A stretch of 40,473 nucleotides of DNA from Meinhardsimonia xiamenensis (GTDB lineage Bacteria > Pseudomonadota > Alphaproteobacteria > Rhodobacterales > Rhodobacteraceae), in assembly GCF_900102905.1 (NCBI RefSeq), contig NZ_FNFV01000011.1, forward strand, positions 1 to 40,473, given 5' to 3'. Of this stretch, positions 15,697 through 24,255 are shown one piece after another. A model generated the notes under the pieces. It had not been told where the DNA came from, did no database searches, and worked only from the letters and a program-made list of their open reading frames with translations. Position 1 is the stretch's first letter. Every line of letters begins with the position of its first letter. Both the position numbers and the translations under genes were made by a program.

Positions 15697-17406
15697 ATGC
15701 TGGAGCTTCACGGCATATTCCACGGCCATGGCAGCGGGCCCATGCGGGTCGAGGTGCTGCGCGACGTCAACCTGAAGGTCGAGGCGGACGAATTCCTTGT
15801 CATCCTTGGCTTTTCCGGCACCGGCAAGACGACGCTGATCAACCTGATGGCGGGGCTCGACCGGCCCTCGGCCGGGCGGGTCACCTTCCGTGGCGCCGAA
15901 GTCACCGGACCCGGCCCGGAGCGCGCGGTCGTCTTCCAGAACTATGCGCTGATGCCATGGCTGAGTGTCGCGGAAAACATCGCGCTGGCCGTGAAGGCCG
16001 TGCGTCCCGACCTGTCCCGGGCCGAGCGCGCCGCAAGGGTCGAACGGTATGTCCGGCTCGTGGGACTGACCCACGCCGCGAGCCGCCGCCCGGCCGAGCT
16101 GTCGGGTGGCATGAGGCAACGCGTCAACCTGGCCCGAGCGCTGGCCATGGACCCCGAGATGCTGCTGATGGACGAGCCGCTTTCGGCGCTGGACGCGCTG
16201 ACCCGCGCCCGCCTTGCGGACGAGATCGAGCGCATCCGCGCGGCCGACGCCAAGACCTGCGTCCTGGTCACCAACGACGTGGACGAAGCCATCCTGCTGG
16301 CCGACCGGATCATCGTGCTCAGGCCCGACGGAACGCTGAGCGCACCCTTCGCCGTCGACCTGCCCCGCCCCCGCGATCGCACCGCCATGAATACCGACCC
16401 CGCATTCCGCGATCTGCGCGGCCGGATCACCGGCTATCTGATGGAATGCAACCCGCTCTCGCGCGGCACGGACAGCGGGCGGCGTCTGCCTTCGGTGGTG
16501 CCGCTGCATGGCCGGCCTGCCGCGGCCGACTCGACTCTGCCCGCCGCCGTGACGCGCGCCGCCGCGAGCCCCAACACCGACCGCTACCTGGAATTCTCGC
16601 AGGTCAACAAGGTCTATGCCACGCCGCAGGGCCCGCTGACCGTGGTCGAGAATTTCGATCTGCGGCTGAGGAAGGGCGAATTCGTCAGCCTGATCGGGCA
16701 TTCGGGCTGTGGCAAGTCCACGGTGCTGACGATGGCGGCGGGGCTGAACGACATCTCGTCCGGGGGGATCATCCTCGACGGGCGCGAGGTCGCAGGCCCC
16801 GATCCCGAACGGGCAGTGGTGTTCCAGTCGCCGTCGCTGTTCCCTTGGCTGACCGCGCGCGAGAATGTCGCCGTGGGCGTGGACCGCGTCTATCCCGGCG
16901 CCAGCCGGGCCGAGCGCCAGGAGGTGGTGGAATACTACCTGGAACGCGTGGGGCTGGCCGACGCAATGGACCGGCCCGCGGCGCAGATGTCGAACGGCAT
17001 GCGCCAGCGCGTCGGCATCGCGCGGGCCTTCGCCCTCAGCCCCAAGCTTCTGCTGCTGGACGAGCCCTTCGGGATGCTCGACAGCCTTACCCGCTGGGAG
17101 CTGCAGGAGGTGCTGATGGAGGTCTGGGAATCGACCGGCGTCACCGCCATCTGCGTCACCCATGACGTGGACGAGGCCATCCTGTTGGCCGACCGTGTCG
17201 TGATGATGACCAACGGCCCGCGTGCGACGATCGGCCGGATCCTCGACATCGACCTGCCCCGCCCGCGGTCGCGCCGCACGGTGATGGCCCAGCCCGGTTA
17301 TTACGATCTTCGTCAGGCCGTGCTCGATTTCCTGCGCGATTTCGAGCACGGGCGCCAACCGCAACAGACGGACCGCGCAGGCAGCGCGGCCATGGCAGCG
17401 GAGTGA
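15697..17406 (+). CDS. Nitrate ABC transporter, two ATPase domains fused
   Basis: A 569-residue tandem ATPase joining NrtC-like and NrtD-like domains, without the NrtA-like domain at the end of cyanobacterial NrtC. Domain 1 (about 1-235): Walker A GFSGTGKTT, signature LSGGMRQRV, Walker B LLMDEP, but the switch position reads VTNDVDEA, with Asn for His near residue 193. Domain 2 (about 300-545): Walker A GHSGCGKST, a degenerate signature MSNGMRQRV near 430, Walker B LLLDEP and normal VTHDVDEA. In an ABC dimer the switch residue of one domain works with the signature of the other, so both departures fall in the same ATP site. It starts after GAGGAGA, and its stop overlaps nasB's region by a few bases. 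Confidence 0.9.
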   Translation: MLELHGIFHGHGSGPMRVEVLRDVNLKVEADEFLVILGFSGTGKTTLINLMAGLDRPSAGRVTFRGAEVTGPGPERAVVFQNYALMPWLSVAENIALAVKAVRPDLSRAERAARVERYVRLVGLTHAASRRPAELSGGMRQRVNLARALAMDPEMLLMDEPLSALDALTRARLADEIERIRAADAKTCVLVTNDVDEAILLADRIIVLRPDGTLSAPFAVDLPRPRDRTAMNTDPAFRDLRGRITGYLMECNPLSRGTDSGRRLPSVVPLHGRPAAADSTLPAAVTRAAASPNTDRYLEFSQVNKVYATPQGPLTVVENFDLRLRKGEFVSLIGHSGCGKSTVLTMAAGLNDISSGGIILDGREVAGPDPERAVVFQSPSLFPWLTARENVAVGVDRVYPGASRAERQEVVEYYLERVGLADAMDRPAAQMSNGMRQRVGIARAFALSPKLLLLDEPFGMLDSLTRWELQEVLMEVWESTGVTAICVTHDVDEAILLADRVVMMTNGPRATIGRILDIDLPRPRSRRTVMAQPGYYDLRQAVLDFLRDFEHGRQPQQTDRAGSAAMAAE

Positions 17407-17411
17407 CCCCC

Positions 17412-19850
17412 ATGAAACGGAAACTTGTCGTCATCGGCGCCGGAATGGCTTCGGGCCGGATGCTTGAGCACCTGACCGAGGACGCGCCCGACGCCTTCGA
17501 CATCACCCTGTTCAACGCCGAGCCGCGCGGCAATTACAACCGCATCATGCTGTCGCCCGTGCTGTCGGGCGAGAAGACCTATGCCGAGATCGTCACCCAT
17601 GACGACGCCTGGTATGCCGAACGCGGCATCGCCTGCCGCTTCGGCGAGCATGTCACCCGCATCGACCGGGCGCGCAAAATGGTGATCGGCCAGCGCGGCG
17701 AGCTGCCCTATGACCGGCTGGTGATCGCCACCGGATCGGCCCCCTTCATCATTCCCGTGCCGGGCCGCGATCTGCCCGGCGTCGTCACCTATCGCGATCT
17801 GGACGACACCAACGCCATGATCGAGGCGGCAAGGCGCGGCGGCGCGGCCGTGGTGATCGGCGGCGGGCTTCTGGGGCTCGAGGCCGCGGCCGGGCTCAAG
17901 GCGCGCGGCATGGACGTGACGGTGGTGCATCTGATGGGCCACCTGATGGAGCGCCAGCTGGACGAATCCGCCGGCTACCTGCTGCAGAAGGACCTGGAAT
18001 CGCGCGGTATCCGCGTGCTGACGCGGGCCGCGACCAAGGCGATCATCGGCAAGGGCCGGGCCGAGGCCGTCCTGCTCGAGGACGGACGGACCCTGCCCGC
18101 CGACCTCGTGGTGATGGCCGTGGGCATCCGCCCCGAGACCCGGCTGGCCGTGGACGCGCATCTGTCGGTCGCCCGCGGGATCGAGGTGGACGCGGCGATG
18201 CGCACATCGGATCCCGACATCCTGGCGATCGGCGAATGCGTCGAGTTCGACGGCCATCTCTTCGGCCTCGTGGCGCCGCTCTACGATCAGGCCAGGGTCG
18301 CCGCCGACACGCTGCAGGGCCGCGAGGCGCGCTTCGTCGTGCGCGAGGTCGCGACCAAGCTGAAGGTGACGGGCGTGAACCTGTTCAGCGCGGGCGATTT
18401 CGCCGAGGGCGAGGGGCGCGAGGACATCGTCTTCCGCGACCCCGGCCGCGGCATCTACAAGCGGCTGGTGATCGAGAACGACCGGCTGATCGGGGCGGTC
18501 ATGTATGGCGACGTCGCCGACGGCAACTGGTTCTTCGGCCTGATCCGGGACCGCACCCCCATCGAGGCGATGCGCGAGACGCTGATCTTCGGCCCCGCCG
18601 CCGCGCAGGGGGGCGGCGCGCAGGACCCTCTGTCAGCCGTTGCAGCCTTGCCGCCTGAGGCGGAGATCTGCGGCTGCAACGGCGTGTGCAAGGGCACGAT
18701 CCAGGCCGCAATCGAGGGCGGCGCCACCGATCTGGGCACGCTGCGCGCCCGCACCAAGGCCAGCGCCTCGTGCGGCAGCTGCACCGGGCTGGTCGAGCAG
18801 ATGCTTCAGCTTTGCCTGGGCGAGGACTTCAAGGCGCCGACCCGCCAGCCGATCTGCGGCTGCACCGACCTGACCCACGAAGAGGTGCGGCGGCTGATCA
18901 AGACCACCCCGCTCAAGAGCCAGGAAGCCGTGTGGCAGGAGCTGGGCTGGAAGACGCGCAATGGCTGCCATGTCTGCCGCCCGGCGATCAACTACTACCT
19001 TCTGGCCGACTGGCCGCTGGAATACCGCGACGACCCGCAGTCGCGCTTCGTCAACGAACGCCGCCACGCCAACATCCAGAAGGACGGCACCTTCAGCGTC
19101 GTGCCGCGCATGTGGGGCGGGCTGACCAACCCGCGCGAGCTGCGCGCCATCGCCGACGTGGCCGAGAAATACGCCATTCCCGCCGTCAAGGTGACGGGCG
19201 GCCAGCGCATCGACCTTCTGGGCGTGCGGGCCGAGGATCTGCCCCGCGTCTGGGCCGATCTGAACGCGGCCGGTCTGGTCTCGGGCCATGCCTATTCCAA
19301 GGGGCTGCGCACGGTGAAGACCTGCGTCGGCTCGGAATGGTGCCGTTTCGGCACGCAGGATTCCACGGGGCTGGGCGTGCGGCTGGAAAAGCTGTTGTGG
19401 GGGTCGTGGACGCCGCACAAGGTCAAGCTGGGCGTCTCGGGCTGTCCGCGCAACTGCGCCGAGGCAACCTGCAAGGATGTCGGCATCGTCTGCGTCGAGT
19501 CGGGCTACCAGATCGGCGTCGGCGGCGCGGCGGGCATGGACGTGAAGGCGACCGAGCCGCTGGCCCAGGTAGCGTCCGAGGACGAGGCCGTCGAGATCGT
19601 CACCGCCTTCATCCAGCTTTATCGTGAGAACGCCCGCTATCTGGACCGGCCCTACAAGTGGCTGGCCAGGGTGGGGCTCGACTGGGTGCGCGCCCGCGTG
19701 GTCGAGGACCGTGACAAACGCGCCCGCCTCGTCGAGCGTTTCGAGATCTCGCAATCCGTCTATCGCAAGGACCCCTGGGCCGAGCAGGTGCGCCGTCATG
19801 CCGACGACTTCGCGCCGCTCGCCGATCTGAGACTGGAGGCCGCCGAATGA
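17412..19850 (+). CDS. nasB: NAD(P)H-dependent assimilatory nitrite reductase, large subunit
   Basis: An 812-residue NirB-type enzyme that reduces nitrite to ammonium in the cytoplasm. In order: an FAD site (VVIGAGMASGRML, about 6-18), an NAD(P) site (VVIGGGLLGLEAA, about 146), two [2Fe-2S] BFD-like cysteine clusters (CGCNGVC with CGSC at about 420-455, and CGC with CHVC at about 483-520), and the siroheme/[4Fe-4S] site (CVGSEWC near 638 and CPRNC near 678). All cofactor cysteines are present. ATG 17412 was preferred over GTG 17403 because GGAG lies 9 nt upstream and GTG overlaps the previous stop. It works with the Rieske-like NasG encoded next, with a 4-nt overlap. Confidence 0.95.
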   Translation: MKRKLVVIGAGMASGRMLEHLTEDAPDAFDITLFNAEPRGNYNRIMLSPVLSGEKTYAEIVTHDDAWYAERGIACRFGEHVTRIDRARKMVIGQRGELPYDRLVIATGSAPFIIPVPGRDLPGVVTYRDLDDTNAMIEAARRGGAAVVIGGGLLGLEAAAGLKARGMDVTVVHLMGHLMERQLDESAGYLLQKDLESRGIRVLTRAATKAIIGKGRAEAVLLEDGRTLPADLVVMAVGIRPETRLAVDAHLSVARGIEVDAAMRTSDPDILAIGECVEFDGHLFGLVAPLYDQARVAADTLQGREARFVVREVATKLKVTGVNLFSAGDFAEGEGREDIVFRDPGRGIYKRLVIENDRLIGAVMYGDVADGNWFFGLIRDRTPIEAMRETLIFGPAAAQGGGAQDPLSAVAALPPEAEICGCNGVCKGTIQAAIEGGATDLGTLRARTKASASCGSCTGLVEQMLQLCLGEDFKAPTRQPICGCTDLTHEEVRRLIKTTPLKSQEAVWQELGWKTRNGCHVCRPAINYYLLADWPLEYRDDPQSRFVNERRHANIQKDGTFSVVPRMWGGLTNPRELRAIADVAEKYAIPAVKVTGGQRIDLLGVRAEDLPRVWADLNAAGLVSGHAYSKGLRTVKTCVGSEWCRFGTQDSTGLGVRLEKLLWGSWTPHKVKLGVSGCPRNCAEATCKDVGIVCVESGYQIGVGGAAGMDVKATEPLAQVASEDEAVEIVTAFIQLYRENARYLDRPYKWLARVGLDWVRARVVEDRDKRARLVERFEISQSVYRKDPWAEQVRRHADDFAPLADLRLEAAE

Positions 19851-20173
19851 GCTGGATCGACATCGGCCCGATCGAGGCCATCCCCCTGCGTGGCGCGCGG
19901 CGCGTGCGCACGCCGCATGGCTGCGTCGCGGTGTTCCGCACCGACGCGCTGGAGGTGTTCGCCGCCTCGGCCGTCTGCCCCCATCGCGGCGGCCCGCTGG
20001 ACGAGGGCATCGTGCATGGCACGCGCGTGACGTGCCCTCTGCACAACTGGGTCTTCGACCTCGCCACCGGGCAGGCCGTGGACGAGGACGCCCGCATCGA
20101 CACCTTCCCCGCCCGGATCGAGGCCGGACGGGTGCTCATCGACCTGACCCGCCTGGCAGACCGGGCGGCCTGA
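19847..20173 (+). CDS. nasG: Nitrite reductase small subunit, Rieske type
   Basis: A 108-residue NirD-type protein with a complete Rieske [2Fe-2S] motif: CPHRGGP at about 44-50 and CPLHNW at about 63-68 (C-x-H and C-x2-H). In Paracoccus NasG carries electrons between the nitrate reductase NasC and nitrite reductase NasB, sharing one NADH-oxidising subunit. The presence of nasB, nasG and nasC together fits this shared system. It starts inside the nasB stop (ATGA) and ends 18 nt before nasH. Confidence 0.93.
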   Translation: MSWIDIGPIEAIPLRGARRVRTPHGCVAVFRTDALEVFAASAVCPHRGGPLDEGIVHGTRVTCPLHNWVFDLATGQAVDEDARIDTFPARIEAGRVLIDLTRLADRAA

Positions 20174-20191
20174 AGCGAAAGGAGACATCCG

Positions 20192-21064
20192 ATGTCCTAT
20201 GTTCCTCCCGCCGAACTGGCACGCAAGATGATCGAGGCCGGCGAAGCCAAGGTGCACATGTCGACCAAGGACACGCTGATCCGGGCCTACATGGCGGGCG
20301 CCATCCTGGCGCTGGCGGCGGCCTTTGCCGTCACGATCGCCGTCAATACGGGCCAGTTCCTGATCGGGGCGCTGCTGTTCCCGGTCGGCTTCTGCATGCT
20401 CTACCTGCTGGGCTACAACCTTCTTACCGGCGTCTTCACGCTGGTGCCGCTGGCCTGGATCGCGCGGCGGCCGGGCGTGACGCTGCGCGGACTTCTGCGC
20501 AACTGGGGGCTGGTCTTCATCGGCAATTTCGCCGGCGCCATGACCACCGCGGTCTTCATGGCAATCATCCTGACCATGGGTTTCACGCAGGAACCCGACG
20601 CCGTGGGTCAGAAGCTGGGCCATATCGGCGAGGCCCGCACGCTGGGCTATGCCGCGGCGGGATTCGGCGGGATGCTGACACTGTTCGTGCGGGCGGTGAT
20701 GTGCAACTGGATGGTCTCGACCGGCGTCGTCGCGGCGATGATGTCGGACTCGGTCTCGGGCAAGATCATGGCGATGTGGATGCCGATCCTGGTGTTCTTC
20801 TACCTGGGCTTCGAACACTCCATCGTGAACATGTTCCTGTTCCCCGCCGGTATCCTTCTGGGGGGCGAATTCACCTGGGCCGACTATTTCCTGTATAACG
20901 AAATCCCCACTGTTCTGGGCAATCTGGTGGGCGGCATCACCTTTGTCGGGGCGATGATCTACGCCACGCATTATCGCGGCGGGCAGGACGCGGCGGGGCA
21001 GGGGGCGGCAAGAGCGTCCAGTGCCGGGCGCGGGACCGCCGCGATGCTGCAACCGGCCGAATGA
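20192..21064 (+). CDS. nasH: Formate/nitrite channel family transporter
   Basis: A 290-residue FNT-family membrane protein of the NirC type with about six hydrophobic spans. Signature segments are NFAGAMTTAVF (about 111-121), RAVMCNWMVSTG, and FEHSIVNMF (about 209-217), the motif lining the FNT pore. FNT channels pass formate or nitrite; in the nas operon nitrite movement or its leakage control is most likely. A good ribosome binding site (AAAGGAGA) precedes ATG. The stop overlaps the nasC ATG by 4 nt. Confidence 0.92.
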   Translation: MSYVPPAELARKMIEAGEAKVHMSTKDTLIRAYMAGAILALAAAFAVTIAVNTGQFLIGALLFPVGFCMLYLLGYNLLTGVFTLVPLAWIARRPGVTLRGLLRNWGLVFIGNFAGAMTTAVFMAIILTMGFTQEPDAVGQKLGHIGEARTLGYAAAGFGGMLTLFVRAVMCNWMVSTGVVAAMMSDSVSGKIMAMWMPILVFFYLGFEHSIVNMFLFPAGILLGGEFTWADYFLYNEIPTVLGNLVGGITFVGAMIYATHYRGGQDAAGQGAARASSAGRGTAAMLQPAE

Positions 21065-23724
21065 AGGCGGGGGCCCCGATGACCGCCGATCCGCGCTTCA
21101 CGACCACGGCCGTGCGCTCGACCTGCCCCTATTGCGGCGTCGGCTGCGGGGTGCTGCTCGCGCGCGACGATGCGGGCGGGCTGACGGTGCGCGGCGACCC
21201 CGATCATCCGGCCAATCGCGGCGCGCTGTGTTCGAAGGGCGCCGCCCTGGCCGAGACGGTCGGGCTCGGGGGTCGGCTTCTGGCACCGCGCGTCGGGGGC
21301 CGCGCCGCCGACTGGGAAAGCGCGCTGGATCACGTCGCGTGGCGCCTTGGCGCGATCATCGCCCGCCACGGGCCGGATTCGGTCGCCTTCTACCTGTCGG
21401 GCCAGATGCTGACCGAGGATTACTACGTCGCCAACAAGCTGATGAAGGGCTTCATCGGCTCGGCCAATGTCGACACGAATTCGCGGCTGTGCATGTCCTC
21501 GACCGTGGCCGGCCATCGCCGCGCCTTCGGCACCGACACGGTCCCCGGCACCTATGAAGACATCGACGAGGCCGATCTGGTCGTGCTGGTGGGCTCGAAC
21601 CTGGCCTGGTGCCATCCGATCCTGCATCGCCGGCTGATGGCCGCCCGCGCGGCGCGGGGCACGCGGATAATCGTCATCGATCCGCGCCGGACGGCAAGCT
21701 GCGAGGACGCGGATCTGCACCTGCCGATCCGCCCCGGCGCCGATGTCGCGCTGTTCAACCGGCTTCTGGCCGAAATCGCCGCCCGCGGCGCCACGGATAC
21801 CGGCTTTCTGGCCCATGTCGAGGGCGCCGAGGCCGCCATCGCCGCCGCGCGCGCCGATCGCGCCGATACCGGCCTGAGCGAGGCGCAGATCCGCGCCTTC
21901 TGCGACATGTGGATCGACACGACGCGGGTCGTGACGATCTTCAGCCAGGGCGTGAACCAGTCCAGCTCGGGCACCGACAAGGTCAACGCGATCATCAACT
22001 GCCACCTGGCGACCGGTCGGATCGGGCGGCCGGGCATGGGGCCGTTCTCGGTCACCGGCCAGCCCAATGCCATGGGCGGGCGCGAGGTCGGCGGGCTTGC
22101 CAACATGCTGGCCTGCCACATGGCGCTGGAAAACCCCGCCCATCGCACCGCCGTCGCGCGGTTCTGGAACGCCCCCGCCCCCCTGCCCGAGCGGCCGGGG
22201 CTGAAGGCGGTCGAGATGTTTGACGCCGTGGCCGAGGGCCGCATCCGCGCGATCTGGATCATCCACACCAACCCGGCAGCGACCATGCCCGACGCCGACC
22301 GCGTACGCGCGGCGCTGAAGGCCTGCGAGCTGGTCGTGGTCAGCGACATCACCGCGCAGACCGACACGGCGGAATGCGCCGACGTGCTCTTGCCCGCGCT
22401 GGGCTGGGCGGAAAAGGACGGCACCGTGACCAATTCCGACCGCACGATCAGCCGGCAGCGTCCGGTCCTGCCCGGCCCGCGTCTGGCCCGCGCCGACTGG
22501 GCGATCCTTGCCGATATCGGCCGCCGCCTTGGCTGGCGCGACGCCTTCGCCTGGGACCGTCCGGCGCAGATCTTCCGCGAACACGCTGCGCTTTCGGGTA
22601 TCGCCGGCGGCTTCGGGCTGGATTTCGACATCTCGGGCCTGGCCGGGATCAGCGACGCGGAATATGACGCGCTTGCGCCCACACGCTGGCCCGTCTCGGC
22701 AGCGCGGCGCGGCGGGCGGTTCTATGGCGACGGGCGCTTTCACCACGCCGATGGCCGCGCCCGCATGGTGGCGCTGACCAGCCGCCCGCCCGCCGACATG
22801 CCGGACGCAGAGCGGCCCTTCGTGCTCAACACGGGGCGCGCGCGCGACCACTGGCACACGATGACACGGACCGGGCGCAGCGCACGCCTGTCGGCCCACA
22901 TGGCCGAACCCTGGCTTGACATCCACCCAAAGGACGCGGCGCGCCTTGGCCTTGCCGCGGCCGGGCTGGCCGAGGTGACCAGCGCGACGGGCCGCGCTGT
23001 GCTGCGCGTGCGCCTGAACAACGGCCAGCGGCGGGGCGAGGTCTTTGCCCCGATACACTGGACCGGCCAGACCGCGCCGACGGGCCGCGTCTCGGCGCTG
23101 GTCGCGGGGCGGTGCGACCCGCTATCGGGCCAGCCCGAATCCAAGGCCACGCCGGTCGCGATCCGCCCCCTTGCCGCGCGCTGGTTAGCCTTTGCCGTCG
23201 CGACCCGGCCCTTCCGCCCCGATTGCGCCTACTGGGCGCTGGCGCGGACCGCAGGCGGCTGGCGGGCGGAACTGGCCGGAACAGATCCCGTGGCCGACTG
23301 GCCGGCCAAGGCACGGCGCCTGTTCGCGCTTGCCAACGCCGATCTGGCCGAAAGCGCGGATCCTGCGCGGGGCGCCTGGCGCGGGGCGCTGACGGAAAAC
23401 GGGCGCCTGGTCGCGGCGCTTTTCGTCGCGCCGCAGCCTGTCGCCCTGATGCGCGATCACATCACCGCCTGCCTGGGCCGGGAGGCACCACATGTCCTGA
23501 CCGGCATGGCACCCGCGGACGCGCCCGACGAGGGGCCCGTGGTCTGCGCCTGCCTCGGCGTGGGGGTGAACGCGATCGCGCGGGCCATCGTGGACGGAGC
23601 CCTGAGCTCGGTTGCGCAGATTGCGGCGGCCACCGGCGCGGGCACGAATTGCGGCTCGTGCCGGGCAGAGGTCGCCGCGCTCATCGACCGCCTGAGCGTC
23701 CCTCGCCCCGCCGCGGCCGAATAG
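21061..23724 (+). CDS. nasC: Assimilatory nitrate reductase catalytic subunit
   Basis: An 887-residue molybdopterin oxidoreductase that reduces nitrate to nitrite in the cytoplasm. The N-terminal [4Fe-4S] site is CPYCGVGC (about 22-29) with the fourth cysteine in LCSKG (about 57). The molybdopterin-binding body shows NVDTNSRLCMSS, SNLAWCHPI, QGVNQSSSGTDK and TGQPNAMGGREVGG. An additional C-terminal [2Fe-2S] BFD-like domain has CACLGV (about 829) and CGSC (about 864), typical of NasC/NasA enzymes fed by an NADH-linked partner. The cysteine in NSRLCMSS is the likely Mo ligand. ATG 21061 overlaps nasH; ATG 21079, six codons on, is an alternative. Confidence 0.95.
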   Translation: MKAGAPMTADPRFTTTAVRSTCPYCGVGCGVLLARDDAGGLTVRGDPDHPANRGALCSKGAALAETVGLGGRLLAPRVGGRAADWESALDHVAWRLGAIIARHGPDSVAFYLSGQMLTEDYYVANKLMKGFIGSANVDTNSRLCMSSTVAGHRRAFGTDTVPGTYEDIDEADLVVLVGSNLAWCHPILHRRLMAARAARGTRIIVIDPRRTASCEDADLHLPIRPGADVALFNRLLAEIAARGATDTGFLAHVEGAEAAIAAARADRADTGLSEAQIRAFCDMWIDTTRVVTIFSQGVNQSSSGTDKVNAIINCHLATGRIGRPGMGPFSVTGQPNAMGGREVGGLANMLACHMALENPAHRTAVARFWNAPAPLPERPGLKAVEMFDAVAEGRIRAIWIIHTNPAATMPDADRVRAALKACELVVVSDITAQTDTAECADVLLPALGWAEKDGTVTNSDRTISRQRPVLPGPRLARADWAILADIGRRLGWRDAFAWDRPAQIFREHAALSGIAGGFGLDFDISGLAGISDAEYDALAPTRWPVSAARRGGRFYGDGRFHHADGRARMVALTSRPPADMPDAERPFVLNTGRARDHWHTMTRTGRSARLSAHMAEPWLDIHPKDAARLGLAAAGLAEVTSATGRAVLRVRLNNGQRRGEVFAPIHWTGQTAPTGRVSALVAGRCDPLSGQPESKATPVAIRPLAARWLAFAVATRPFRPDCAYWALARTAGGWRAELAGTDPVADWPAKARRLFALANADLAESADPARGAWRGALTENGRLVAALFVAPQPVALMRDHITACLGREAPHVLTGMAPADAPDEGPVVCACLGVGVNAIARAIVDGALSSVAQIAAATGAGTNCGSCRAEVAALIDRLSVPRPAAAE

Positions 23725-23744
23725 CTGCGTGCTCCCCCCTCGCG

Positions 23745-23772
23745 CCAGCCGCGCCGGTGCGCGAAAGGCTGG
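23745..23772 (+). terminator. Nested hairpin after nasC
   Basis: CCAGCC (23745-23750) pairs with GGCTGG (23767-23772) around an inner GCGC-CGGT-GCGC hairpin, starting 20 nt after the nasC stop. The position suits the end of the nas transcript, but no T-run follows, so factor-dependent ending or RNA protection is as likely. Confidence 0.4.
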
Positions 23773-23831
23773 ATGTACCAACCCGTCCGCCGGCTGATGG
23801 GGGCTGCGCAATGAGCGAAAAATCCTGAAGC

Positions 23832-24152
23832 TCAGCTGACAAATGCGAGTGTCAAAGGGGTGCGGTCAAGCTCCACGAAGACCACGTAAGCCTCTCCGAA
23901 ATATGCCGGCGCGCCGCCGGCCCGGTTCTTGGCGGCAGGGCCCAGGGCGGAGAAGGCCCGGTCCCGCAACACCTCCACCACGCGGCCCGCGCCCAGCAAG
24001 GTGGGATCCGCGAGATCGGCCCCTCCGCGCCCGTGCCCGCGCTCCCCGTCGCAGGAAAGGTGGCAGGTGCGCCCGCCAGACTGCCGAGCGGCCGAAGGAC
24101 GCGCAACTTGAACAGTGAGGCCCCGAATGGCCTCGCGGCGCTCCCTTCTCCG
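23832..24152 (-). pseudogene. Possible protein remnant of unknown family
   Basis: The frame is open for 106 codons to a TGA at 23832, but it begins straight after a stop with no ATG or GTG start near its head. The last 60 residues look protein-like (LLGAGRVVEVLRDRAFSALG, then FGEAYVVFVELDRTPLTLAF), with alternating hydrophobic strands. The first 40 residues look random. I do not recognise the family. It may be the 3' end of a gene cut off when the nitrate block joined this DNA. The rest of 23773-24255 shows nothing further. Confidence 0.3.
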
Positions 24153-24255
24153 TCAGCGCCGGGGAGTCACAGGCACCGCCGGATCGCGAGGGGGCAGGGA
24201 ATCCAGTTGGCACCCCCGCCGGGCGGGGCTGCCGGGGCCGGTGCCAGGCGAGGCG

